DNA of 64,000 nucleotides from Stomoxys calcitrans (GCF_963082655.1 NC_081554.1:96354245-96418244), one strand, 5' to 3'; positions 9,482-20,581 are shown, counted from the first letter of the stretch. Numbers and translations: made by a program. The notes: generated by a model not told the origin, from the sequence alone.

Positions 9482-9925
9482 GGACGAAAATCCTATGGGG
9501 AGATCCGGATCGTGAGTCTATTACTGAAAGGAAGTAATAAGTAGGTCAATATAGCTTTCGTTATAAAAACGGGACACATAGGACTACGAACTCAATTTAG
9601 CAAAATCGGTGCGGCAAGGGATAGTATGTGTAGAGCGAGTGGGGAAGATGATCAGACGTTGGAATATTTCATATGTCATTGACCGGCTTTCGCGGCAAAC
9701 TGACACCGGCACCTTTACCAGACATGAAGCAACTTAGGGTTGTGCTATGGAAAAGATTTAGGGATTTTGTTAGTGGCACACAATTCCTAACTTAGATTTT
9801 CTTTTTCGAGGCTACTTTTCAGTATTTAGAGCGCAGAGCTAGCCGATTACTAGCTTAGTTGTAAATCCAAAGTGGCATGGGGCGGATTAATCTCCGTACC
9901 CTCTTTTAAACTTAACCGAATCTAC
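9482..9925 (+). pseudogene. Family A non-LTR 3' end, copy 2 (5' truncated)
   Basis: Plus-strand translation in shifting frames gives KILWGDP, SITERK, PAPLPDMKQLRVVLWKRF and DFVSGTQFL, the C-terminus of family A ORF2, followed by the same 3' UTR as the other copies (AGCCGATTACTAG, GGCATGGGGCGGATTAATCT, CACCCTCTTTTAAAC-like). No RT or endonuclease is present, as expected from 5' truncation at integration. Confidence 0.7.
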
Positions 9926-10127
9926 TCACAAAGGCATAATTATTGTAGGGTGTTTTATATACTATCGAATATTTTGAATCCATAAAAATTTTTATATTCA
10001 AGGTGACCAAAATTAGGGGCTCATCATTTACTCTCTGGACTTTCTTGGGCTCTGAACAGAACATCTGGTTAAAACCTGCGTAAAATTTCGGAAAGATATT
10101 TTTATCCGTTCAAAAATTACAATCTTA
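9926..10127. other. Unassigned DNA
   Basis: Short AT-rich spacer between the family A fragment and the next DINE. No feature seen. Confidence 0.3.
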
Positions 10128-12342
10128 ATTTTTATACCCGTCACCATACGATGAAATGAATACACCCCCTATTCATTTAGTCATTGCACGGATGCAAAAT
10201 TTGGGTGGTCCAAATCGGACTATATATAGATACAGCTGCCATGTAGACCGATCTGGGGTTTTTGGGGATGTAAGCCCGTAAAAGCCGCATTTTTTGTCCT
10301 ATTTCGCTGAAATTTTAAATAGGAAGTTGTACTAGGGGCCCCTATATTCAAACCGAATATGGCCCATAACGGATTATATTTACATATAGCTGCCATATAG
10401 ACCGATATGCCAGTTAATGGTCCGTTTATAGCCCGTAGCAAGAGCATTTATTATCCGATTTCGATAAAATTGAAAATAGTGAGTTATTTTAAGCCTCTCG
10501 ACATCCGACTCAAATATGGTTCAGATCAGACAATATTTAGATATAGCTGCCGATTTAAGCCCATAAAAGGCGCAATTATTATTAGATTTTGCTGAAATTT
10601 TAAATATTGCGCTGATTTCTGCTTCCCGACATTTGACTCAAATATGGTTCGGATCGGACTATATTCAGATACAGCTACCACATAGAGCGATCTGCCGATT
10701 ACTAGGTTGTACTAGGAGCCCCAATATTCAAACAGAATATGGCCCATATCGGATTATATTTACATATAACTGGCATATAGACCAATCGGCCGATTTAGGG
10801 CCTTGAGCCCATAAAAGCTGCATTTATTACCCGATTTCGATGAAAATTGAAAAATTGAGTTATTTTAAACCTCCCGATATCCGACCCATATATGGTTCAG
10901 ATCGGACTATATTTAGATATAGCTGCAATATAGACCGATCTGCCGATTTAGGGTCTTAAGCCTACAAAAGCCTCAGTTGTTGTCCGATTTCGCTGAAATT
11001 TGAAATAGTAAGTTGATTATGGCCTTCCGATATCCGACTCAAACATGGTTCAGACCATATTAAAATATAGCTACCATATAGAGCAATCTGCCGTTTAAGG
11101 GTCTTGAGCCCATAAAAGCTGCATTTATTACCCGATTTCGCTGAAACTTGACACGGTGAGTCATTTTCAGCCTTCCGTCATCAGAGCTAAAAACGAGACA
11201 GATTGGAATATATTTAGATATAGCTGCCATATAGACCGATCCGCCGATTTGGGGTCTAAAGCATGTAAAAACCGCAAATATTATCCTATTTCGCATAAAT
11301 TTTAAATAGTGAGTTGATCAAAGCCTACCAATATCCGTCTCAAATATGATTCTGGTCGGTCTTTATTCGGATATACAATAGCTATCATATAGACCGATCT
11401 GCAGATTAAGGGTCCCAAGCCCAAAAAGCTGGATTTATTACCCGATTTCGCTGAAACTTGACACAGTGACTTGTATTGAGCCTCCCGACATCCGACTCAA
11501 ATATGGTCCAGATCAGACTGTATTTAGATATAGCTGCCATATATTCCGATCTTCCATTTAAGGGTATTAATCCCATAAAAAGAGGATGTGTTGCCCGATT
11601 TCACTGAAACTGTGACTTGTATAAGAGTTATCGGGAACTGAATCAAATATGATCAAGACCAACCCCATTTGTAAATATGGGTTTCTACCGGGTAAATACC
11701 CAACGCTTGGGTATTTAGAATTTCGCAGATATCTTGGATATAAAAAAGTTTTCCAAACAATATTTGATGATTTCGTATTCTTTGTATATTAACCTGACAT
11801 TCTGATCTCATAAAGTCGGATTTTAGTTTTTTAAAGCCGCTATATAGACCGACCGGGAGATCGGTCTATATGGCAGCTATATCCAAGTATGGTCCGATCT
11901 GTTCCACATTTGGCAGGAATGGGTAGGGGTCTACCAGAACACGCTGTGCCAAATTTCATCGAAATTGGATGAAAAATTATATTTATCGGTCTATATGGCA
12001 GCTGTATATAACTAAAATCCGACTTTGTGAGATCAGAAGGTCAGGTTTGTATACAAGGAATATGAAATCACCAAAAATTTTTGAAAAATGTTTTTATACC
12101 CAAGATATCTGCAAAACTATACAATAAATACCCAGCTTTTGGGTAGAAATGGGTAAATACCCGCGTATTTACCCAATTTACCAGCTAAATACCTTTTAGG
12201 TATTTACCCATCGCCCATCTTTACATTTGCATATTACTATGGATGTGGTAGTGGAGTGTTATTGAAGAGGATGGTTAATTTTCATGGTGGTGGTTATCCA
12301 AAGTTCGACACGGCCAAACTTAACACGTTTTTATTAGTTTGT
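10128..12342 (+). mobile_element. Long T1-like DINE interrupted by a fold-back element
   Basis: It opens ttttatacccgtcaccatacg and runs through at least eight monomers (AGATATAGCTGCCATATAGA, GGGTCTTGAGCCCATAAAAG, CCGATTTCGCTGAAA). The usual GTCY block near the 5' end is missing, so the start is rearranged. The inverted-repeat element at 11671-12213 interrupts it. The 3' end at 12290-12342 is decayed: ggtggtggttatccaaagtt, a broken hairpin (TTCGACACGGCCAAAC) and TTAACACGTTTTTATTAG. Confidence 0.7.
11671..12213. mobile_element. Fold-back (long inverted repeat) element
   Basis: Left arm about 11671-11835 and right arm about 12010-12213 are inverted copies. Landmarks in the left arm are GGGTAAATACCCA, GCAGATATCTTGG, TTTCGTATTC and CTGATCTCATAAAGTCGGAT; in the right arm their reverse complements appear as ATCCGACTTTGTGAGATCAG, GAATATGAAATC, CCAAGATATCTGC and GGGTAAATACCC. 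The roughly 175-bp centre contains DINE-type monomer sequence in two orientations (TATATAGACCGAC against GAGATCGGTCTATAT). No transposase is present. Confidence 0.7.
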
Positions 12343-13061
12343 AGTCCTTTTTACGAGGCCAAATGTGGTTTATATGTCATATGTATCTAAAGTCGTTATT
12401 CAACAAATTTAAAACCTCTAAATGACGTCTTTTCGGCTATGAAACATAATCCCTTTTGGACAATGACTGCAATTAACTTCACATATTTACGATACATTTA
12501 CACCATTAACATCTTGCAGATGTCTTGCCCCATTTCCAGCACCAACCAACCAAGTGACAAATGTGCCACATAAAGAAAACTTCAAAAAGAGTTGTTCCAG
12601 CCGACTAAAGAGTCTGTCAACGGTGTGACGCCAAACTACTTTGGCTACATTGGCTAAACTAATTGTGGAGCAACTTGAGTATGATATGTCTTACTTTATA
12701 ATTTAAAGTTGCACATCTGCCGAGAAGTTGACATTCATATTAATTTATACGAAATTGAAATGTTTGATAAAGGGGTGCATAGTGTAGTTCAGTTGGTTGT
12801 GTCTGAAGTTGAGATTGCTACATAATGATGCAATATTTCGGACTTAGAATCAATTTAAGGATTAGAAGACAAAATTTAAGATAGATAGAAAGCTGCGCCG
12901 GAGTTGTCCATAGTTAAAATTGTAGTCATAACTTTTGAGTTCCCAATTTGTTGAAAATTTGAAATTTGCTTCGTTTGGAAAAATGAGGAATAAACATAGT
13001 TCGCCAACGGAATGAAGAAATAAGTAGTACATAATAAGTAGTAGTACACCTACATCTACAG
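12343..13061. other. AT-rich DNA without recognised features
   Basis: No transposon terminus, RNA gene or coherent coding frame is visible. It may be unique host intergenic or intronic DNA. Confidence 0.35.
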
Positions 13062-13180
13062 TGGCGCAGAGCCACGCTATAAAAAGTAGGTCGCTTGTCA
13101 TTAAGCTTTAAACGTGAATCGAACAGCACTCATTGCCCCTTGTTCCTTAATGGAATGTTTGTTGGAAAATTTGCAAATTT
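13062..13180 (+). mobile_element. SINE-1 fragment, 3' half
   Basis: It matches the 3' half of the SINE at 17537-17853: GCACGC-CTATAAAAAG-AGG, CTTATCATTGAG-like (gtcattaagc), GAATCG-A-GCACTCATTG, TGTTCCTTA-TGGAATGTT and AAATTTGCA. The tRNA-like head is missing and a short internal deletion precedes CTATAAAAAG. Confidence 0.7.
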
Positions 13181-13540
13181 ACCTTCATTGTAGAGGGTAT
13201 ATTAAAAGATCGAACAAGAACCAATCCACAGAGGAGCAGATGGTGATATAGATATATGCTTTTATGTGTTAAGAACTTTGCTGAATCGCATGAAGACGAC
13301 GTAGTAACAGCTAGAGCCAAGAAAAAATTCGAAGCGAAATTTCTAAAATAACAAGTAAACAAAGTCTAAAGTCAGATAGAGCAGACTGCATAATACCATG
13401 CATTCAGTCTACAATTATTACAGGTAACTTCAGTTCTAATAATGGAACCAATTGGGACCATTTACAATACCCAATGATCAACATTGGTAAGAAGTACCTG
13501 GACAAAATCAGTATATTTTGAAAACACATTTTAACTCTAA
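13181..13540. other. Unassigned AT-rich DNA
   Basis: No recognised feature between the SINE fragment and the following DINE. Confidence 0.3.
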
Positions 13541-14824
13541 CAAGTAAAAAGGCGTTAAGTTCGGCCGGGCCGAACTTTGGATACCCACCACCTCGGGTAT
13601 ATATGTAAACCAACTTTCGTCAAAGTCCGGTGAAAAATGCATACCTTGTGTCCAATAGCAGCTATATCGAAATATGTTCCGATTTGGACCAAATACTAAT
13701 AATTACAAGTCATTGTTCAATTGTGCATAACAAAATATTGGTCTCTTAAGTAGCTATATCTAAAAATAAACCGATCTGAACCATATACCACACGTATGTC
13801 AAAAAGCCTAACATTAGCCTAACTGTGTCAAATTTCTGTGAAATCGGATTATAATTTCGCCTTTTATGGGACCAAGACTTTAAATCGAGATATCGGTCTA
13901 TATGGCAGCTATATCCAAATCTGGACCAAGAAAAATGTCGAAGAGCCTAAACAACTCACTGTCTCAAATTTTGGCGAAATCGGACAATAAATGTGCCTTT
14001 TATGGGCCCAAAACCTTAAATCGGGAGATCGGCCTATATGGCAGCTATATCCAAATCTGGACCGATCTGTGCCATATTGCATAAGTGTATCGAGGGGCTT
14101 AAGTTAACTCAGTGTCCCAAATTTCAGCAACATCAGACAATAAATGCTCCTTTTATAGGCCCAAAACCTTAAATGCCATATAGACCGATCCTCCGAATTA
14201 GGGTCTCAGGCCCATAAAAGCCACATTCATTATCCGATTTTGCTGATATTTGGGACAGTAAGTTGTGTTAGAACTTTCGACATTTTTATTCCATTTGGCT
14301 CCGATGGGTCCAGATTTGGATACAGCTGCCATACACACCAATTTCTCGATTTAAGGTCTTGGGCCCATTAAAGGCACATTTATTGTCCGATTTCTCTGAA
14401 ATTTGGCCCAGAGCGGCCCAGAGTGGAATATTGCTGGCACATAGAGGGATATCTCGATTTATTGTTTAAGGCCCATAAAAGGTGAATTTATAAACCGAGT
14501 TTGCTGAAATTAAGCAATATGAGTTACGTTAGGCCCCTTGGCATTCGAACCTTGACCATTTCAAGATCGTTTTTAATATCTCTATTTAAGGTCTTGGACC
14601 CATAACAGGCGCATTTATTGTCCGATTTTGCTGAAATTTGGGACAGTGAGTTGTGTTAGGTCCCTCGATGTTCTAGTTTAATATGGCTTATATCGGTCTC
14701 GATTTGGATGTAGCTGCATTATATACCAATCTCTTGATGTAAGGTTTTAGGCTCACAAAAGGTGAACTAATTAACCAAGTTTGCTGAAATTTAGCACATT
14801 GAGTTGTGTTAGGTCCCTCATATA

Positions 14825-16130
14825 AAGGGTGATTTTTTTGAGGTTAGGATTTTCATGCATTAGTATTTGACAGATCACGTGGGATTTCAGACATGGTGTC
14901 AAAGAGAAAGATGGTCAGTATGCTTTGACATTTCATCATGAATAGACTTACTAACGAGCAACGCTTGCAAATCATTGAATTTTATTACCAAAATCAGTGT
15001 TCGGTTCGAAATGTGTTTCGCGCTTTACGTCCGATTTATGGTCTACATAATCGACCAAGTGAGCAAACAATTAATGCGATTGTGACCAAGTTTCGCACTC
15101 AGTTTACTTTATTGGACATTAAATCAACCACACGAATGCGTACAGTGCGTACAGAAGAGAATATTGCGTCTGTTTCTGAGAGTGTTGCTGAAGACCGTGA
15201 AATGTCGATTCGTCGCCGTTCGCAGCAATTGGGTTTGTGTTATTCGACCACATGGAAGATTTTACGCAAAGATCTTGGTGTAAAACCGTATAAAATACAG
15301 CTCGTGCAAGAACTGAAGCCGAACGATCTGCCACAACGTCGAATTTTCAGTGAATGGGCCCTAGAAAAGTTGGCAGAAAATCCGCTTTTTTATCGACAAA
15401 TTTTGTTCAGCGATGAGGCTCATTTCTGGTTGAATGGCTACGTAAATAAGCAAAATTGCCGCATTTGGAGTGAAGAGCAACCAGAAGCCGTTCAAGAACT
15501 GCCCATGCATCCCGAAAAATGCACTGTTTGGTGTGGTTTGTACGCTGGTGGAATCATTGGACCGTATTTTTTCAAAGATGCTGTTGGACGCAACGTTACG
15601 GTGAATGGCGATCGCTATCGTTCGATGCTAACAAACTTTTTGTTGCCAAAAATGGAAGAACTGAACTTGGTTGACATGTGGTTTCAACAAAATGGCGCTA
15701 CATGCCACACAGCTCGCGATTCTATGGCCATTTTGAGGGAAAACTTCGGAGAACAATTCATCTCAAGAAATGGACCGGTAAGTTGGCCACCAAGATCATG
15801 CGATTTGACGCCTTTAGACTATTTTTTGTGGGGCTACGTCAAGTCTAAAGTCTACAGAAATAAGCCAGCAACTATTCCAGCTTTGGAAGACAACATTTCC
15901 GAAGAAATTCGGGCTATTCCGGCCGAAATGCTCGAAAAAGTTGCCCAAAATTGGACTTTCCGAATGGACCACCTAAGACGCAGCCGCGGTCAACATTTAA
16001 ATGAAATTATCTTCAAAAAGTAAATGTCATGGACCAATCTAACGTTTCAAATAAAGAACCGATGAGATTTTGCAAATTTTATGCGTTTTTTTTAAAAAAA
16101 AAATTATCAAGCTCTTAACAAATCACTCTT
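14825..16130 (+). mobile_element. mariner-type transposon, almost complete
   Basis: TA dinucleotides flank it at 14823-14824 and 16131-16132. The left end AAGGGTGATTTTTTTGAGG and the right end (reverse complement AAGAGTGATTTGTTAAGAG) form imperfect terminal inverted repeats. It sits inside a DINE monomer: joining the flanks gives a normal monomer (ttaggtccctca-tacatacattc-gtggtcaagatc). Length 1306 bp, normal for the mariner group. It carries one transposase gene. Confidence 0.93.
14938..16023 (+). CDS. mariner-family transposase, full-length frame, second catalytic Asp changed to Asn
   Basis: A 361-codon frame for an IS630/Tc1/mariner transposase, the enzyme that cuts and pastes the element at TA sites. 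The N-terminal two helix-turn-helix regions are about residues 5-50 and 85-115 (RRRSQQLGLCYSTTWKIL). The DDE/D domain follows: first Asp D159 in LFSDEAHFWLNG; second position N252 in FQQNGATCHTA, where relatives have Asp; third D289 in SCDLTPLDYFLWG. 36 residues separate positions 252 and 289, not the 34 of classical mariner. No stop or frameshift is seen. The N252 codon is AAT at 15691-15693; a GAT to AAT transition would explain it. Loss of this metal ligand should abolish catalysis (family knowledge), so the frame is open but probably inactive. The ATG at 14938 matches MNRLTNEQR of the relative at 16765. Confidence 0.93.
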   Translation: MNRLTNEQRLQIIEFYYQNQCSVRNVFRALRPIYGLHNRPSEQTINAIVTKFRTQFTLLDIKSTTRMRTVRTEENIASVSESVAEDREMSIRRRSQQLGLCYSTTWKILRKDLGVKPYKIQLVQELKPNDLPQRRIFSEWALEKLAENPLFYRQILFSDEAHFWLNGYVNKQNCRIWSEEQPEAVQELPMHPEKCTVWCGLYAGGIIGPYFFKDAVGRNVTVNGDRYRSMLTNFLLPKMEELNLVDMWFQQNGATCHTARDSMAILRENFGEQFISRNGPVSWPPRSCDLTPLDYFLWGYVKSKVYRNKPATIPALEDNISEEIRAIPAEMLEKVAQNWTFRMDHLRRSRGQHLNEIIFKK

Positions 16131-16648
16131 TACATACATTCATACCGAGTGTGGTCAAGATCGAGCTATACTTAGATATAGTTGTCATATATACTGATCT
16201 CCCAGTTTAAGTTTTTGGGACCATAAATGCTTGATTTCGCATTGTCATTCGTATTCAATATGGTTAAGATCGGTCTATATTTAAATATAGCTGCGATATA
16301 GACCCATCTTTCGATTAAAGGCCTTGGACCTATAAAAGACGCAATTTTTGTTCGATTTCGCTAAAATTGGCACAGTGAGCGCTTCTAAGCTCTTCTACAT
16401 TCTTTCCCAATATGGTTCAGATCGATCTATATTTCGATACAGCTGTCATATACATATACCAATCTCCCGCTTTAAGTTCTTTGGCCCATAAAATATGAAT
16501 TTTTTAACCAATAAATTTCGTACAAAGAGTTGTATTAGACCCTTACATAGCCTTCCTAAATTAGGTGGCGATCGAATTATATTTAGATATTGCTGCTATG
16601 TATTCATAACTGATGCATTTTTCACCGTATTATGACGAAATATGGTTA

Positions 16649-17335
16649 AAAAGGGTGATTTTTAAGCCAATATATTATTGGCAAAACTGGTTTAAAAGCT
16701 CACATTCGAACCGAGTATGGTTGTTTCATTGTCAAAAATCTTCACTTTGGTCTATAATTGAACCATGAATCGTCTTACAAACGAACAACGCTTGCCGATT
16801 ATTGAATTTTATTATCAAAATGCGTGCTATGTTAAAAAAGGTCATCGCGCGCTACTTCCATTTTACTACAAAGCTCATTTTTGGGTCTATGGGTACGTAA
16901 ATAAGCAGAATTTTAGATTTTTGAGTAAAGATCAGCCAGAAACATTGCAAGAGCTACCAATGCATTCAGACTAAGCCTCAGTTCGGTACGGTTTGTGGGC
17001 TGGTGGCATCATTGGACCGTACTTCTTCAACGATGATGTGAATCATAACGTAACTATGAATGGTGAGCGTTACCGTGAGATGATATCCAACTTGGATTTT
17101 GCTCAAAATACCACACAGCACGCGTAGCAACGGACTTGAGAGGCGATTTCGGTGAAAATTTTATTTCACGTTCGGGCCGCCTAGATCGTGCGATTTAACG
17201 CCTTTAGACAATTTTTTGTGGGGCTATGTTAAAGCTCATGTCTATACAGAAAAGCCCTCTTCAATCGACGCATTGCAAGACAACATTGAAGTATTTATTC
17301 GTATCAATGAAACTGTATTAAGTTTAGTGTCATAA
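16649..17335 (+). pseudogene. Decayed mariner copy with internal deletion
   Basis: The left end aaaagggtgatttttaagcc matches the mariner TIR. A 69-codon frame (16765-16974) starts MNRLTNEQRLPIIEFYYQN like the copy at 14938, then jumps from RALLPF straight to YKAHFWVYGYVNKQN, deleting about 130 residues including the first catalytic Asp. After a stop, scattered frames give GLWAGGIIGPYFFNDD, GENFISRSG and CDLTPLDNFLWGYVKA. No right TIR is visible. Downstream at 17345-17402 a phrase like CFKDWKNGKISEGNYFE may be the tail of yet another mariner. Confidence 0.8.
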
Positions 17336-17536
17336 AAGAGTGTTTCAGAAGTGTTTCAAGGATTGGAAAAACGGAAAAATATCTGAAGGGAATTACTTTG
17401 AAATGTCATTGCGTGTTTGATAAAGGTGAAGAATCCGATTTTTATACCCTCCACCATAGGATGTAGGTATACTAATTTCGTCATTCCGTTTGTAACTCCT
17501 CGAAATATTCGAGGTCTATGGGCCCATACGGTCTAC

Positions 17537-17853
17537 GGAGGCCACTGTAGCGCAGAGGTTAGCATGTCAGCCTATGACACTGAACACCTGGGTTCCTGGC
17601 GAATCCGGGTGAGAGCATCAGAAAAATTTTTCAGCGGTGGTTTTCCCCTTCTAATGCTGGCAACATTTGTGAGGTACTATGCTTGGTTAAACTTCTCTCC
17701 AAAGAGGTGTCGTACTGCGGCACGCCGTTCGGACTCGGCTATAAAAAGGAGGTCCCTTATCATTGAGTTTAAACCTGGAATCGGATTGCACTCATTGAAA
17801 TGTGGTTTGCTTCTGTTCCTTAGTGGAATGTTCATGGACAAAATTTGCATTTG
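17537..17853 (+). mobile_element. tRNA-derived SINE-1, full length, with target-site duplication
   Basis: The head has an A-box-like TAGCGCAGAGGTTAGCATG and a B-box-like GGTTC-(5 extra bases)-GAATCC. The body has CAGCGGTGGTTTTCCCCTTC, TCTCCAAAGAGGTGTCGTAC, GGCACGCCGTTCGGACTCGG, CTATAAAAAGGAGGTCCCTT and CTTAGTGGAATGTTCATGG. It is flanked by direct repeats at 17516-17536 and 17854-17874 (both ctatgggcccata..gtctac, 19 of 21 identical). Removing the SINE and one repeat restores the T2 DINE 5' block. Other copies are at 13062, 37695, 43135 and 60236. Confidence 0.88.
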
Positions 17854-17999
17854 CTATGGGCCCATAAAGTCTACATATGTGCTTGATCTTCACGATATCT
17901 TAAGTTGATTAAGCCATGTCCGTCCGTCTGTCGTGGCAAGCTAACTTTGGAAGGAAAAAAGCAAGCCACTTTAAAGTTTGCACAAATACGATAGATTAG

Positions 18000-19085
18000 A
18001 TTGAATGAGTTGCCCACCTTAAGTGTGTTTACTCGGACGCCAGTATGGGGCGGGGCTTAAACGTCTATCCCTCACGCAAGTTCGTATGTAAATTCACCAG
18101 ATCTTATCGCACGCTCCGTCGGAACCATTCCGTTCCGTTCACAAATCTCTCGAGACCTTCCAGAGGTACGTTCGCAAAATCATACAGATCGTAGACCTGG
18201 ACATAGCGAAACTGGTCCAGCAGTCTCTGAGACATACCTATGTTGTGTGCGTTGGAATAGACCTCCAATCCGGTCCCTGACTCCATCCTGGAGTCAACAG
18301 TGAAGGAGGGGGTCTCATTCCCCTTAAACACAGCATTCGCTCTCCATTCGTCGCCCCCTGGAAAACAAATCCTAAATCTCCTAATCCCATTCGGTACCTG
18401 TGCCAGATAGTCGATTATCCTCCTCATTTGACCCCCCACATCAATATCATCCCAGATGGATGTGAATGCACCTATCCTTCTTCATCATTCCGAGCTCACT
18501 CAGTCAAAGCGCCACCTTGGTGGCGCCGTTCAGAATATCGGCCTCAGTGGGCTGCATATCCAGCATCCCACCAGACCTGAAAGCGGTGCGGATCTCAGTG
18601 CCCCTGTGATTCCAACGCAAGCCGATGTCTGGACCTTCTCACATTACCTCGCACGAGTCCTTACCACGGTCCTCCACCATACCAATGCCCCATAGGTCAG
18701 TGCTGGTCTCACAATGGCTGCATACATCCAATAAAGGGTTACACCCCATTTCCTACCGAACATCTTTCCGCAGGAGTAAAAAGCACACAGTGCGTTACGG
18801 CTCCTTTCCTTTGTATTCCTCTTTCAGGATAGCTTCGAATCGAGGATTTTGTTAAGGCACTCCGCCTCCTTTGACAACTGCGGGTTGATTCCATCCAATC
18901 TACCTTATATCTGCTAGTGAAGAGCACCAACTCTGGTCCTCAACCCAATTCTGGTAGCCGATCGTGACGCTTCCATGATCTCGCTAATTGTCGAAACATA
19001 CTTCGGACCAGCAACACAACATCGTCCGCATAAGCGATAATCCTCGTGCCATATCCGCCAACAACCAACAAGATTTCATTCATCA
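18000..19085 (-). pseudogene. Non-LTR retrotransposon family C: RT palm to RNase H
   Basis: Minus-strand order: 19090-18950 gives LRLVMNEILLVVGGYGTRII followed by AYADDVVLLVRSMF, an intact RT YADD active-site motif; 18930-18690 gives LFTSRYKVDGI, LNKILDSKLSWKRN, CAFYSCGKMFGRKWG and MYAAIVRPALTYG (RT thumb); 18440-18104 gives ETPSFTVDSRMESGTGLEVY with SNAHNIGMSQRL, the start of RNase H with its first Asp. Stops and frameshifts separate the blocks. The RNase H sequence differs from families A and B. The 3' terminus is not resolved; 18000-18100 has no diagnostic sequence. Confidence 0.75.
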
Positions 19086-19590
19086 CGAGCCTCAAGAAGG
19101 CGCAATTTTTAACCGATTTTGCACAATGACTTCTCCTTCGACTTTCATGATATATACCAAGTATGGTCTGAACCGGTTTACAACCTAACATAGCTTCCAT
19201 TAAATCGATATTCCGATTTTACTTCTTGAGCCCCTAGAGAGCGCAGCATTTATCTGATTTGGTTCAAATTTTGCACAACGATTTCTCCTATGATCAACAT
19301 ATGTGCCAAGTTTGGTCCGAATCGGTCCAACCCTGGTATAGCTCCGATTATGAACCGATCTCCCGATTTTATTTCTTTCGCTCCTATAGGGCGCAATTCT
19401 TAGCCGATTTAGTTGCACAATGACTTCAACTATGATCTTTAACATCCAATGCAAGTATGGGGCGAAACGGTCCATATTATCCATTATCCTTTTTTGCATA
19501 TGAAGGGATACCGGACAGGGAACTTGACAAGTGCGATCCAGGGTGGAAGGTACATAAGATTCTGCGCGGCAGAACTCAGCACGCTTTTAT

Positions 19591-20435
19591 TTGCTCTAAA
19601 TAAAATGTTATCACAAAGTACATACATAAATTAAACTTTCTAAACTTCAATAACACAAGTAGATCATAATGAATTCTAACAATAAATTGTGGGTGATCTT
19701 AAAGTAAACATTTTCCAAATGCCATTTGTTATGGGACACCACTTGCTTCAGTTTATCATCACCATTTGATGGATATCCTCCACCTCCATAAATTTCGTGT
19801 GGCAGATTAATAAAATTTATTTTAGAAACTATTTTCAAGGAAAGCTAACATCAACTGAATGTATACAGTACGGGCAATCGCTCGAATGATGGCAGAGTAG
19901 GTACTTAATTTTAATCGAATACTTTTGTTTTCAAAGTGCTTTAATGTGGCGACTTGCTGGAAGGAATGCCAACAGCGACAATGAAATCTATCACCATCAC
20001 CCATTTGGAGTCCATTAGCAGCATGTGCTATCTTTTGTTTCGGTAGGCACACGTCTTGTCACCTTTGCACTCCTCAGCAAATGTACACCCCCATCACATG
20101 TTGCCTCCGATCGGATGCTGAATAATGCTGTGTGGTTTGATCATGTTAACAAGATCCATTAGAGAAATTTCAATTTGGATGTTGTTGGCTGTAAAATAAG
20201 TAACCAGAAGTATTTACGTTTTGTTTTCAATTCAATCAATAGACAAATGTGTTACAAGGTTGGGCGGTATGGGATCACTCACTTAACATAACTTTAAGAT
20301 ACTTTCTTTCTTTTTAATTCAATCTCAGTAGTAAAAGTACATTTCATAATTGCCAACGTTAATTTAGGCAAACCTTTTTTATAGGAATAATAAAAACAAG
20401 ATATGACACCAGCGTGCCCTAGCCCGATTTGTTTT
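19591..20435. other. Unassigned DNA
   Basis: No terminal repeats, monomers or coding similarity recognised over roughly 850 bp. The minus-strand frames at 19647-20052 have no known motif. Confidence 0.35.
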
Positions 20436-20581
20436 TATATACCACCCTAGACAGGGGGTATACTAATCTAGTCATTCCGTTTGAAACATCTCGAAATATT
20501 GATCTTCGAACCTATAAAGCATTTATATTTTTGATCGTCTGGACATTTTGAGTCGATCCTGCCATGTCCGTCCATCTGTCA

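Larger units (their letters stand above)
13541..16648. mobile_element. T1 DINE with inverted central array, split by mariner
   Basis: 13541-14174 reads as minus-strand T1: acaagtaaaaaggcgttaag, the perfect hairpin GTTCGGCCGGGCCGAAC, GGATACCCACCACCTCGGGT, then monomers with GGTCTATATGGCAGCTATAT. At about 14174 (ccttaaatgccatatagacc) polarity flips and monomers run in plus orientation to 14822, resuming after the mariner at 16133 and ending at 16648 just before the 3' terminus (tttttcaccgtattatgacg). The element therefore has a 3'-type region at both outer sides and no GTCY/TATACCC block. Confidence 0.75.
17438..19590 (+). mobile_element. T2 DINE split by a SINE and by family C
   Basis: 17438-17536 is the T2 5' block (ttttataccctccaccatag, TTCGTCATTCCGTTTGTAAC, CCTCGAAATATTCG). 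It resumes at 17854 with CCCATAAAGTCTACATATGT, CTTGATCTTCACG, a GTCY run (atgtccgtccgtctgtcg) and AGCTAACTTTGGAAGG, up to about 18000. The central monomers and 3' end continue at 19086-19590: GCGCAATTCTTAGCCGATTT, GCGATCCAGGGTGGAAGGTA, a damaged hairpin (TTCTGCGCGGCAGAAC) and TCAGCACGCTTTTATTTG. That these three pieces are one element is inferred from order and orientation. Confidence 0.7.

Noticed and set aside
17345..17402. Possible separate mariner C-terminus (CFKDWKNGKISEGNYFE)
   Set aside because: Only about 17 residues; too short to call, so mentioned under the adjacent mariner copy.
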